In this document: one piece after another, positions 18,025 through 26,272 of the stretch | Layout: each line of letters begins with the position of its first letter | How positions within the stretch are numbered: the first letter of the stretch is position 1 | Source: an uncultured Solobacterium sp. | GTDB lineage: Bacteria; Bacillota_I; Bacilli_A; Erysipelotrichales; Erysipelotrichaceae | DNA length: 64,000 nucleotides | Reading direction: 5' to 3' | Assembly (NCBI GenBank): GCA_900552125.1 | Contig: URYK01000013.1 | Location: 1 to 64,000, forward strand | Notes under the pieces: generated by a model | What the model saw: only the letters and a program-made list of their open reading frames with translations | Database searches by the model: none | What the model was told of the DNA's origin: nothing | Translations under genes and position numbers: made by a program

Positions 18025-18579
18025 TTATTCAATGACAATAGCTGTTGGATCTTCTCGCCATGGATCCAATTTGTTAATACGGTCATAAAACAGCGTTCCT
18101 GAAAAATGATCGATTTCATGCTGTAATACTATTGCTAAATAATTCTTTGCTTTAATGGTAATTTCCTGGTTTTGTAATAAATCGAAAGCTTTCACAGTAA
18201 TACGTGCAGCTCTAGGGACGATGCCTTCATGTTCTTCTTCAACAGATAGGCAGCCTTCTCCATTTTTTAAATATGCACGCTGTACAGATTCTGACACGAT
18301 ACGAGGATTTACGAGCGCATATTCATCAACGCCATCTTCATTAGGAACGACAACTGCTAACATGCGTTTAGGTACGCCTAGCTGAATAGCCGCAATTCCT
18401 ACTGCTGGGCGAAGGTTTTCTTTCTGCGCAATCTCATCATCCTGAGAATTACGGACATATGTCAACATATCCCTAAGAAATGTTTCGTCCTCTTTGCTTA
18501 GCGGTAAAGGAACGTTTTCACTTTTCGTACGTACGATAGGATCTGTATCTTTTACAATATCATCATAATTTAAACTCAT
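18025..18579 (-). CDS. def: Peptide deformylase
   Basis: Removes the formyl group from nascent proteins. The three deformylase motifs are present: GIAAIQLG (motif 1, with Ile in place of the common Pro before Gln), EGCLSVEEE (Cys metal ligand) and QHEIDHFSG (HExxH). The length of 184 matches the type-2, Gram-positive class. The start at 18579 follows AAAGGAG by eight bases; an in-frame ATG at 18603 lacks a site. It stands alone downstream of a divergent cell-division gene. Confidence 0.95.
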   Translation of the reverse strand: MSLNYDDIVKDTDPIVRTKSENVPLPLSKEDETFLRDMLTYVRNSQDDEIAQKENLRPAVGIAAIQLGVPKRMLAVVVPNEDGVDEYALVNPRIVSESVQRAYLKNGEGCLSVEEEHEGIVPRAARITVKAFDLLQNQEITIKAKNYLAIVLQHEIDHFSGTLFYDRINKLDPWREDPTAIVIE

Positions 18580-18700
18580 ATTACATGCTCCTTTTCTTAC
18601 CATATTATTTTAAACGGTTTTTATGAAGAATGGAAGTGTTTTGCGAAATTATTGTGAAAAACATAAGAATATATGGTATTATAAAAGACACAGAAAAAAG

Positions 18701-18749
18701 AAAGGAGGACTGCCTGCCTGATTGAATTTAAGGCGGCAGAAAGTGTTAT
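18701..18749 (+). promoter_or_regulatory. Ribosome-binding site separated from its start by a hairpin (ftsW leader)
   Basis: A consensus AAAGGAGG (18701-18708) lies 41 bases before the ATG at 18750. Between them CTGCCTGCC and GGCGGCAG can pair (one bulged T), which would bring the Shine-Dalgarno sequence to roughly ten bases from the start. No better site is seen directly before the ATG. Confidence 0.4.
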
Positions 18750-19982
18750 ATGAGAATAAAAGATATGATCATTACTTTGAAAATGCCTAAAAAATATGAC
18801 GTTTTAATACAATTGGCAGTAATTGTCTTAATTATTTTTGGAACGATGATGATCGTATCTACCAATGTAGGAAAAACGACAGAAGATCCATACATTATTC
18901 CTAAAATAATTATAAAACAAATGGTTTATATTATAATTTCTTATATATTTATGACATTTTTTGCGAATAATTTTACGATGCGACGTGCGCAGCGTTTTAT
19001 TCTTCCAATTGGTCTGGCAGTCATCGTCAGTCTATTCTGCACGCAGTTTTTTGAAGGTGTATTAGGAAGCAAGGCATGGATTCGTATTCCGATTCCGGGA
19101 TTAGGAGAAATGACCATACAGCCTTCAGAATTTGCCAAGGTGTTTATGGTTGTATTGATGGCTGTATTTGTGGAAATGAATGCATGGAAGAAAAATCTAA
19201 CGTTTTGGCAAATTGTTCGTGTACCGGTTATTTTCTTTGGAATCATTGCGATTGCGATTTTATTTCAGCGTGACCTAGGAACCTTAGGAGTATTAAGTCT
19301 GATCTGTGCTTTCTGTTATTTTATTCCGACACATCCCAGCTTACGAAAAACACAGAGAATCCTTTGTATTCTAATGATCGTGGGCGTTTTTAGTTTGACA
19401 TTTGTCATGAGTGAGCCGGTGATTAACTTTCTTAATAAAATCGAACCGCTTCAGCATGTTGCGGTACGTATCGAAAATGCTATTAATCCATTTATAGATC
19501 CACATGGGAATGGATATCAGCTGATCAATGGTCTTTATGGAATTGCTAGAAGTGGTTTCACGGGAGTAGGATTAGGAAATTCAATACAGAAGTATGGATA
19601 TCTTACACAATCAGATAATGACTTTATATTGTCTATCATTGTGGAGGAATTAGGTATATTTGGATTGTTGATTGTAGTAGTTATGTATGTTGTCATTTTA
19701 CAGCGTTTATTTTACTATGCCTTCCATACAAAAAGTGAAGGATACAAAATAATTCTGATTGGTACTGCAATGTATATCTTTATTCACTTTGCATTAAATG
19801 TAGGAGGAATCAGCGGTTTGATTCCATTAACTGGTGTTCCATTACTATTTATTTCTAGTGGAGGTTCTTCTTTGATGGCGATTATGACCGCAATTGGTAT
19901 ATCACAGGCTGTTATCTCAAGAATCAGAAGACAGGGAAGTATAACGGCAAGCAAGAAAGCAAAAAAAGAACCCTTATCATAA
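18750..19982 (+). CDS. ftsW: FtsW/RodA/SpoVE-family peptidoglycan glycosyltransferase
   Basis: SEDS polymerase with about ten membrane segments. Visible signatures are GSKAWIRIP...IQPSEFAK (residues about 107-130), FQRDLGTLGV near 171, the GYQLINGLYGIARSGFTGVG loop near 253 and DNDFILSIIVEELG near 290, followed by PLTGVPLLFISSGGSS near 360. The QPSEFAK and DF-EELG segments are core SEDS motifs. The pattern is somewhat nearer FtsW/SpoVE than RodA, but the subfamily is not certain without a tree. The stop codon lies inside its terminator. Confidence 0.85.
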   Translation: MRIKDMIITLKMPKKYDVLIQLAVIVLIIFGTMMIVSTNVGKTTEDPYIIPKIIIKQMVYIIISYIFMTFFANNFTMRRAQRFILPIGLAVIVSLFCTQFFEGVLGSKAWIRIPIPGLGEMTIQPSEFAKVFMVVLMAVFVEMNAWKKNLTFWQIVRVPVIFFGIIAIAILFQRDLGTLGVLSLICAFCYFIPTHPSLRKTQRILCILMIVGVFSLTFVMSEPVINFLNKIEPLQHVAVRIENAINPFIDPHGNGYQLINGLYGIARSGFTGVGLGNSIQKYGYLTQSDNDFILSIIVEELGIFGLLIVVVMYVVILQRLFYYAFHTKSEGYKIILIGTAMYIFIHFALNVGGISGLIPLTGVPLLFISSGGSSLMAIMTAIGISQAVISRIRRQGSITASKKAKKEPLS

Positions 19983-19991
19983 GGGTTCTTT
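19965..19991 (+). terminator. Terminator overlapping the ftsW stop codon
   Basis: AAAGAACCCTTA and TAAGGGTTCTTT form a perfect 12-base-pair stem around TCA. The TAA stop is part of the right arm. Confidence 0.85.
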
Positions 19992-20094
19992 CAGAAAGGG
20001 AAGAGGAGAAACAAAGATTGGGGTACAGTCATTATTGACTGCACTAATATCATGCCCAGTCTTTTCAATGTTTATACATAAGGAGTTGAATAAA

Positions 20095-20652
20095 ATGAGA
20101 ATTATTGCTGGTGAATATCGTTCGCGCAGTATTGAAGCTGTTCCAGGAAATCAAACACGTCCAACAACTGATAAAATCAAAGAAGCTATTTTTTCAAGAA
20201 TAGGGCCATATTTTGATGGAGGAAATATGCTGGATTTATTTGGAGGCAGCGGGAATATGTCTTTAGAGGCTATTTCACGAGGAATCACGCATTCTTTAAT
20301 TACAGATGTCGGTTACTCAGCAATTTCTACAATCAAGAAAAATGTGAAGTCATTAGGGGTAGAAAATCAGGTTACGATTTGGAAAATGGATTATCGTAAA
20401 GTGCTGAAAAAGGCAGCTGATGAACAAATGAAATTTGATTTAGTATACTTAGACCCCCCATATAAGAAACAGCAGATATTATCAATTTTAGAATTTATAG
20501 ATGAACATGAATTAATGAATGAAGATGGTGATATTGTTTGCGAGAGCTTAAAAGAAGATACATTCCCTGAAACAGTAGGTTCACTGCATCAGGTGAAGGA
20601 TGTAACGTATGGAATTACAAGAATTACATATTATAGAAAAAGAGGTGTTTAA
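20095..20652 (+). CDS. rsmD: 16S rRNA (guanine-966 N2) methyltransferase
   Basis: Methylates G966 of 16S rRNA. Signature RIIAGEYRSR at the N-terminus, RPTTDKIKEAIFS, SAM site LDLFGGSGNMSLEA (about residues 44-57) and catalytic YLDPPYK (about 120). The length of 185 is normal. AAGGAG sits correctly before 20095. An upstream extension to 20035 has no site. It is one base away from coaD, a conserved pairing in Bacillota. Confidence 0.95.
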   Translation: MRIIAGEYRSRSIEAVPGNQTRPTTDKIKEAIFSRIGPYFDGGNMLDLFGGSGNMSLEAISRGITHSLITDVGYSAISTIKKNVKSLGVENQVTIWKMDYRKVLKKAADEQMKFDLVYLDPPYKKQQILSILEFIDEHELMNEDGDIVCESLKEDTFPETVGSLHQVKDVTYGITRITYYRKRGV

Positions 20653-21123
20653 ATGAAAACAGCAATCTTTCCAGGAAGCTTTGATCCATTAACTAATGGA
20701 CATTTAGATATTATAGAGCGAGCAAGCAGAGTATTTGATCAATTAATCGTACTAGTAATGGAGAATTCTGAGAAAAAGGCAATGTTTACTGTTGAAGAAC
20801 GTATTCAGTTTCTTCAAAACAATACGCAGCATTTATCTAATGTAAGCATTGAGAGTGATTCTGGATTGACGATTGAATTTGCGAAGAAACATGAGGCAGT
20901 CGCAATGGTTCGTGGAGTACGAAGTATAAAAGATTACGAGTACGAATTAAATCTTGCAAGCATCAATGCTCAATTATCATCTGATATTGAGACAGTATTA
21001 TTATATGCTAAAGCTGAATATGCTTTTATATCTAGTTCGATGATCAAAGAGTTTGTGAAATATAAACAGGATGTTCAGGCATATGTACCACAAGATGTGG
21101 CTTATGCATTATGTGATAAGTAG
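20653..21123 (+). CDS. coaD: Pantetheine-phosphate adenylyltransferase
   Basis: Fourth step of coenzyme A synthesis: ATP plus 4'-phosphopantetheine gives dephospho-CoA. The nucleotidyltransferase HxGH motif is in PGSFDPLTNGHLDII (residues 7-21). MVRGVRSIKDYEYE near 88 and the FISSSMIKEF (ISSTxIR-type) motif near 127 complete the active site. Length 156. Its ATG directly follows the rsmD stop, with GAGGTG inside the end of rsmD. Confidence 0.96.
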   Translation: MKTAIFPGSFDPLTNGHLDIIERASRVFDQLIVLVMENSEKKAMFTVEERIQFLQNNTQHLSNVSIESDSGLTIEFAKKHEAVAMVRGVRSIKDYEYELNLASINAQLSSDIETVLLYAKAEYAFISSSMIKEFVKYKQDVQAYVPQDVAYALCDK

Positions 21124-21166
21124 ATATTTTAAGGAAAAATTCAGATACATATGAGTAGAATAATGA

Positions 21167-21172
21167 TATAAT
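21167..21172 (+). promoter_or_regulatory. Extended -10 promoter before the 291-residue membrane protein
   Basis: TGATATAAT gives an extended -10 element (TATAAT at 21167-21172), 30 bases before the start. No good -35 is seen. A segment found again at 24532 lies just upstream. Confidence 0.45.
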
Positions 21173-21201
21173 AAAGACATTGTTGAGAAAGGGAGTAGTG
21201 T

Positions 21202-22077
21202 ATGGCATCAGCGCATTTTAGACCACCGACCAAGGAGTCGTTTAAAAATAAATGTATTACTTCTATGACTATGCTGATTATTATTGTTAGTTTATATGTT
21301 ACCTGTTATATGTTATTCTTTCGTACGGTAGAAGTTGATGTGACTAAAGATGCAGTTATCGAATATCGTGGAGAAGATGGAGCAGGGACAGTACGTGTCT
21401 TAAATCGAAATCAAAACTATAATCAGCGAATTCAGGAATTTATGGATTCTATAACCTATGAAGTAAAACCAAGTGAAAATTTAAAAAATGGCGATCAGAT
21501 CACTATTCAAGCAGAATATGATGAGACATTAGCTAGGCGATATCATATAAAGCCTGTTGCTTCTGAAAGAGTTGTAGAGGTAGCTGATCTGCCAGAACGT
21601 TTCAATAATGTAAATGAGATACCACAAAGTTTTTTAGATACCTTAAATGAACGAAGCCTAAGTTATCTTGATAATAATATGGATTCTATCCTAACAGAAG
21701 ACTTTACAGCATTCTCTATTCACTCACAGCCTGTTTTAACTGAACAGAAATTAATGTATCGTGTGTTTTTAGATAGTAAAAATGAAGATGAGCAGGATCG
21801 TATTATTGATGTTTTTGAGATTAGTGCAAAAGGTGAAGTGAATACCTCAAGCAGTAAAGAAACTTTAAAAGAGTCGGAAGCTACAATATATTATATGATT
21901 ACTTATAATGGAGTTACAAATTCCTTAACAGTTCTTGATGAACATATTTATGGTGAAAAGCTAATAACGAAAAGCTCTGTTGATTTAAACAATGAGAAAA
22001 CATTTATGGATTATATGAATAGAAAATATAAATCTTCTTATGATTTATATCAGATGGATATATCAAAGACAGAATAA
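21202..22077 (+). CDS. Membrane-anchored extracytoplasmic protein of unknown function
   Basis: I do not recognise a family. A basic N-terminus is followed by one membrane helix (about residues 20-40). The remainder is an outside region of about 250 residues, rich in acidic and polar residues and with no cysteine in that part. A segment near 60-110 (GTVRVLNRNQNY..., NGDQITIQAEYDE) looks like a beta-sandwich or YusW/SH3-like fold, but I cannot name it. GGGAG precedes the ATG. It is monocistronic between its own promoter and a bidirectional terminator. Confidence 0.8.
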   Translation: MASAHFRPPTKESFKNKCITSMTMLIIIVSLYVTCYMLFFRTVEVDVTKDAVIEYRGEDGAGTVRVLNRNQNYNQRIQEFMDSITYEVKPSENLKNGDQITIQAEYDETLARRYHIKPVASERVVEVADLPERFNNVNEIPQSFLDTLNERSLSYLDNNMDSILTEDFTAFSIHSQPVLTEQKLMYRVFLDSKNEDEQDRIIDVFEISAKGEVNTSSSKETLKESEATIYYMITYNGVTNSLTVLDEHIYGEKLITKSSVDLNNEKTFMDYMNRKYKSSYDLYQMDISKTE

Positions 22078-22104
22078 AACCCGCAGGTGTGCGGGTTTTA
22101 TTTT
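22076..22104. terminator. Bidirectional terminator between convergent genes
   Basis: AAAACCCGCA and TGCGGGTTTT pair around GGTG. The A-run and T-run serve both strands; the TAA stop of the upstream gene abuts it. Confidence 0.85.
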
Positions 22105-22490
22105 AGCAATTCAGCAAGTTCTTCTAAATTCTGTTTTTCACTTTCTTTAAATTCAATGACACAGGCATCATCTTCAGAATAACGTGGAATTAGATGAACA
22201 TGAAAATGCATGACAGTCTGTCCAGCGACTTCATTTACATTGGATAAGATGTTCATTCCTTTTGCCTGTGTACGTTCCATAATACGTTTAGAAAGCATTT
22301 GAGCAACTTCCATGACATGTTTTAATACATCTGTATCACAAGTCATAAAGTTTTCTGTATGCTGTTTTGGAATGACTAATACATGTCCTTTTGTGACTTG
22401 TGAAATATCTAGGATTGCCATAACAGTATCATCTTCATATATGATATTAGATGGAATCTCTCTTTGAATAATACTGCAGAATATACACAT
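22098..22490 (-). CDS. hit: HIT-family nucleotide hydrolase
   Basis: Histidine-triad protein (Hint branch) that hydrolyses nucleotide phosphoramidates or dinucleoside polyphosphates. CIFCSIIQREIP at the N-terminus holds two cysteines of the Hint-type zinc site. The triad HFHVHLIPRY is near residues 95-104. The length of 130 is typical. The start at 22490 follows GGAAGGAT, and a further upstream ATG lies before that site. In many Bacillota a HIT gene neighbours the prsA foldase gene, as here. Confidence 0.93.
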   Translation of the reverse strand: MCIFCSIIQREIPSNIIYEDDTVMAILDISQVTKGHVLVIPKQHTENFMTCDTDVLKHVMEVAQMLSKRIMERTQAKGMNILSNVNEVAGQTVMHFHVHLIPRYSEDDACVIEFKESEKQNLEELAELLK

Positions 22491-22556
22491 ACTATCCTTC
22501 CTTTCTGTTATCATTATATCAGAAATAAGGGGTAAGAAAAAGAGCGAAAATCGCTC

Positions 22557-23435
22557 TTAGTCCTGTACGATGTATGATTCATTAATAGACTTAATTCCAT
22601 CATATACATCTTTATCATAGATTGTAAAGTCATATTTTTTCAAATAATAAGCTGTTGCGGCTGATTCAATATTGCTGGAAGCATCTTCTACAATTTTATT
22701 GATTGCTTCTTCTTCATATTCATCGGTAGTGATGTTTGTGATATTTACTACATAATATTTAGAATTAGTAGTATCTTCAATTACACTGTCCACAACACCT
22801 GTTTTATTAGTTGATTTGATTTTATCAAATACAGCAGTAGGTAAGCCGCTTTCAGAAGTATATAAAGCTTCTTTGCCATCGTATGTGGTTGTAGTTCCAT
22901 ATTCCTTTACAACAGATGCAAAAGAATCGCCATCATTTAATGCTGCTAATGCAGATTTTGCTTTGTCTTCAGAATCAGCTTCTAAAACCTGTGCTTTGAA
23001 AGGATAATATGTTGAGAAAACGGATTCTTCCTTTTCTTTTACATATTTTTTATTAAGTTCTGTCTGTTTTAAAGAAGGATAAATTGCTTTTTCTTTATAG
23101 TCATCTAAATCGTTATATCCAAATTGTGCTAACGTGCTTTCTAATTCATCACCGTAAATACCCTTTAAAGATTTAACCTGTGATTCACTTTCTTTTTCCA
23201 TGGCTTCAGTTACTTTAATACCTTCTTTATCATAAATCTTATTTTTAATCAGATTTAATGTTTCGTTTCCTCCGCCAGTTGCTTTAATCAGCTGATAAAT
23301 ATCGTCGTTTGTAATTTTCTCGCCTTCTACAGTAATTAATGCTTCGCTTCCATTAGAGATTTCAGCGGTTGCATCTTTACATCCTGCCAAAGTAAAGAGC
23401 ATCATAGCAGCGAGCAGTCCACATATTTTTTTCAT
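22557..23435 (-). CDS. PrsA-like foldase lipoprotein
   Basis: Secreted lipoprotein: signal peptide with lipobox LAGC (Cys19), then a SurA-N/trigger-factor-like helical region (about 35-145) and a parvulin-like region (about 150-240). Several parvulin landmarks are weak, notably no clear SHIL motif, so isomerase activity is uncertain. It likely assists folding of exported proteins on the outer membrane face. GGAGG precedes the start. It is second in a two-gene unit, 13 bases after a related gene. Confidence 0.82.
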   Translation of the reverse strand: MKKICGLLAAMMLFTLAGCKDATAEISNGSEALITVEGEKITNDDIYQLIKATGGGNETLNLIKNKIYDKEGIKVTEAMEKESESQVKSLKGIYGDELESTLAQFGYNDLDDYKEKAIYPSLKQTELNKKYVKEKEESVFSTYYPFKAQVLEADSEDKAKSALAALNDGDSFASVVKEYGTTTTYDGKEALYTSESGLPTAVFDKIKSTNKTGVVDSVIEDTTNSKYYVVNITNITTDEYEEEAINKIVEDASSNIESAATAYYLKKYDFTIYDKDVYDGIKSINESYIVQD

Positions 23436-23448
23436 GTTGCTAGTCCTC

Positions 23449-24450
23449 CTATTCTTCTACTTTCAGGATGTCCATAATCTGATTTTTTACATCATCATTT
23501 GCATATTGGATATCTAGTTTTTCACTTGCTTCTAATAGATAAGTGTTAAATAAGTTTTCAGTCTGATTAGCAATTGCCTCATATAAAGAATCTTTTGCTT
23601 TTTCACTCTTCATAATCGCATCTTTGTCAGTTTCTTCTACTAGGATCAAATGCCATCCGCTATAAGAATCATTACTTTCTTTTACCCATTCACTTGTTTC
23701 TCCGGCTTTTAATTTGAAGGCTGCTTCTTTAAAGCTGTCCACATAGCTGGTTTTATCGTCCATATAACCTAAATAACCGCCATTTGGTTTGCTAGCTTCA
23801 TCGTCGCTGTATTCTTTTGCTACATCCGCAAAACTAGTTCCATCTTTTAATGCTTTCTCAATCTTATCTACCTTTTCTTTTTCTTCATCAGTCGGATTAT
23901 CTACATCTTCCATTTTTACTAAAATGTGAGAAACTGTACGAGATTTACCTTCCTTATAAATTGGAGTAAATAGCTCTTCAAGGTGGGCAGAAATGTAATC
24001 GTTCTGCATTTTATTCATTTTTGCGACCATTAAGCAGTATTCAGATAATTCATCTTCTTCATATCCATACTGAGCTATCTGCTGTGTGATCAATGTATTA
24101 ACATCAGTGCCATAGCTGGAAGCCTGTGATTCCATGTAAGCAGTAAAGTTTGTTTCATAAGTCTCTGCTTCTTCTTTTAGTTCATCTGTTGTTTCTACAC
24201 TTTGATTAATTACAGCTGTCTGAAATTTCATAAATAGCATATTTTTCCCATATGTTTTATTTAAACTTTCATACAGCTCATCTGCTGTAATGTTTTCATT
24301 ATCTTTAAGTCCTGCAACAATATCCTGTCCATCAACACTTTTGCCAGGGAGTTTATCCTTGTTAGTGTCGTAAACACAGAATACCGCAAAACCGATAAAG
24401 ATAATAGCAATCAGTACAACAAACCATTGCTTTTTCAATATCTTGATCAT
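23449..24450 (-). CDS. prsA: Membrane-anchored PpiC-type peptidyl-prolyl isomerase (PrsA family)
   Basis: Extracytoplasmic foldase. An N-terminal helix (about residues 9-28) without a usable lipobox anchors it, and a helical SurA-N-like region spans about 45-155. A parvulin domain follows: VSHILVKMED near 170, GTSFADVAKEYSDD near 205 and NGGYLGYM near 224. WHLILVEE near 272 closes it. The parvulin landmarks are intact, unlike the following gene. AGGAGG precedes the ATG. Promoter at 24478-24506. Confidence 0.9.
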   Translation of the reverse strand: MIKILKKQWFVVLIAIIFIGFAVFCVYDTNKDKLPGKSVDGQDIVAGLKDNENITADELYESLNKTYGKNMLFMKFQTAVINQSVETTDELKEEAETYETNFTAYMESQASSYGTDVNTLITQQIAQYGYEEDELSEYCLMVAKMNKMQNDYISAHLEELFTPIYKEGKSRTVSHILVKMEDVDNPTDEEKEKVDKIEKALKDGTSFADVAKEYSDDEASKPNGGYLGYMDDKTSYVDSFKEAAFKLKAGETSEWVKESNDSYSGWHLILVEETDKDAIMKSEKAKDSLYEAIANQTENLFNTYLLEASEKLDIQYANDDVKNQIMDILKVEE

Positions 24451-24477
24451 AATGTCCTCCTAAGTGAATACTGTAAT

Positions 24478-24506
24478 ATTATAATTTATTTATTGATGGA
24501 ATGCAA
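24478..24506 (-). promoter_or_regulatory. Promoter of the prsA pair
   Basis: On the minus strand TTGCAT (24506-24501) and TATAAT (24483-24478) are 17 bases apart, about 30 bases before the start codon. Confidence 0.75.
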
Positions 24507-24610
24507 TTTTTTCAGGGCTAAGTAGGCGAACTTAAGGGAAAATTCAGATAACATTCACATTATGATTTCCTATGAATATAATATGAAATAAAGGAAAACA
24601 ATCGTTTGAA

Positions 24611-24639
24611 TTGTGAATTATATAAAAATTTGGTAGAAT
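24611..24639 (+). promoter_or_regulatory. Promoter of the suf operon
   Basis: TTGTGA (24611-24616), a 17-base spacer and TAGAAT (24634-24639), with TGG just before the -10. No clear iron- or sulfur-responsive operator is recognised. Confidence 0.65.
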
Positions 24640-24665
24640 AATAAGCGAGTGAAAGGATGATATAT

Positions 24666-25481
24666 ATGAGTTGTTTACGTATCAATGATTTACACGTTGA
24701 TGTAGATGGAAAAGAAATCTTAAAGGGACTTACCCTTGAAATACATAGCGGAGAAACCCATGCTTTAATGGGACCTAACGGAAATGGTAAATCCACACTT
24801 CTGGCAGCCATCATGGGAAATCCAAAATTCCATGTTTCTAAAGGAAGCATAACACTGGATGGAAAAGACGTTTTGTCTATGGAAGTAGATGAAAGAAGTA
24901 AGGCTGGTTTATTCTTAGGAATGCAATATCCTAGCGAAGTAAGTGGTGTTACGAATTCAGATTTCTTACGTGCTGCGATCAATGCGCGAAAAGAACGTCC
25001 AATTCCTCTATTTACCTTCATCAAGGAAATGGAAAAGACTATTAAAGAATTACAGATGAAAGATGATCTTGCTCATCGCTTTTTAAATGAAGGCTTTTCC
25101 GGCGGAGAAAAGAAACGAAATGAAATCGTACAGATGAAACTGCTGAAGCCAACATTCAGTATGTTAGATGAAATAGATTCAGGTTTAGATGTCGATGCGT
25201 TAAAAATCGTAGCTGATGCGGTAAAATCAATGCAGGAAGAACAGGATATGGGATTGATCATCGTATCTCACTATGCTCGTTTTTATGATTTACTAAAACC
25301 GACTCATGCTCATGTTCTAGTTGATGGACGTATCGTTGTTAGCGGCGGTAGTGAACTAGTAGAAAAAATTGATTCACAAGGGTATGACTGGATCGAAAAG
25401 GAATATGATGTTCAAGTTGTGAAAGAAGAAGAAAAGAAAGTTGAATTATTAGGCTCCTGCGGTGCCAGCAAGGGGGCGTAG
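24666..25481 (+). CDS. sufC: Fe-S cluster assembly ATPase
   Basis: ABC-type ATPase of the SufBCD scaffold, cytoplasmic. Walker A GPNGNGKST (about residues 34-42), Q-loop GMQYPSEVSG, signature FSGGEKKRNEI near 145 and Walker B FSMLDEIDSGLDVDA near 165 (SufC-specific). The start at 24666 is best spaced from AAAGGA; 24657 is also possible. First gene of sufCDSUB, the Gram-positive gene order. Confidence 0.96.
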   Translation: MSCLRINDLHVDVDGKEILKGLTLEIHSGETHALMGPNGNGKSTLLAAIMGNPKFHVSKGSITLDGKDVLSMEVDERSKAGLFLGMQYPSEVSGVTNSDFLRAAINARKERPIPLFTFIKEMEKTIKELQMKDDLAHRFLNEGFSGGEKKRNEIVQMKLLKPTFSMLDEIDSGLDVDALKIVADAVKSMQEEQDMGLIIVSHYARFYDLLKPTHAHVLVDGRIVVSGGSELVEKIDSQGYDWIEKEYDVQVVKEEEKKVELLGSCGASKGA

Positions 25482-25483
25482 GA

Positions 25484-26272
25484 ATGGAATATAACATTCA
25501 AAACGGCTTTGAAAAACGATTGCTGGATACAGGAAAAGAGAATTCTATGATTCTCCATGTACCGGCAAATACACATGCTTCCTTGCTTGTGAACTATCAG
25601 GGTGAGGGAAATAGCTTAGCGATTGAGCTAAAGCTGGAAGAACATAGTTCACTTACTATCATGTTTAAAAATGAGGGTATTAAGAATATCCATGTACAAA
25701 TGAAAGCTGATATCTATAAAGATGCTTCTTTGACTGCGGCATTCTGTGAGTTAAATCCAGGTTCTACTAAAGCAGATATAAGAGTTAGTCTGTTGGAAAC
25801 TGGGGCTTATGCGATGCTAAGAAGTGCATGTATCGTAAAGGATAAAAAAGATTTTACAATGCAATGTGATCATATGGCACCTCATACACAAGGTTTTATG
25901 GAAAACTACGCGGTAGTAGAAACATCTGCGGCATATCGTATGGAAGCTACTGGTAAAATCATAAAAGGTGCTTATGAAAGCAATTCTCATCAGAAAACCA
26001 GAGTTCTTACAATGAGCGAAGAACATAACAGTGAAGTTATACCTGTTTTATTAATTGATGAAAATGATGTAAAGGCAAGTCATGCGACAACAGTAGGACA
26101 GCCTGATGAAAATCAGTTATATTACTTACAGACGCGTGGACTTTCACGTACACAGGCATTAGGACTTTTGACTGTTGGCTATATTATGCCAATTGCAGAA
26201 TTATTTGATGATGAAGAAATCCGTAATGAAATGAAGAACGAAATTGAAACGAAGGTGGGTTTACATGCTTGA
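25484..26272 (+). CDS. sufD: Fe-S cluster assembly protein SufD
   Basis: Scaffold partner of SufB and SufC. At 262 residues it is much shorter than the usual SufD (about 430), lacking much of the N-terminal region. The beta-helix core and the C-terminal helical part, where SufC docks (PVLLIDENDVKASHATTVGQ, then LYYLQTRGLSRTQA), are clear. The conserved His in KASHA is present. Its start follows the sufC stop by two bases, and its end overlaps sufS by eight bases. Confidence 0.9.
   Translation: MEYNIQNGFEKRLLDTGKENSMILHVPANTHASLLVNYQGEGNSLAIELKLEEHSSLTIMFKNEGIKNIHVQMKADIYKDASLTAAFCELNPGSTKADIRVSLLETGAYAMLRSACIVKDKKDFTMQCDHMAPHTQGFMENYAVVETSAAYRMEATGKIIKGAYESNSHQKTRVLTMSEEHNSEVIPVLLIDENDVKASHATTVGQPDENQLYYLQTRGLSRTQALGLLTVGYIMPIAELFDDEEIRNEMKNEIETKVGLHA

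Noticed and set aside
24560..25024. 154-codon minus-strand frame opposite sufC and its promoter
   Set aside because: It is antisense to the clearly real sufC, has no ribosome site and no protein-like motif.
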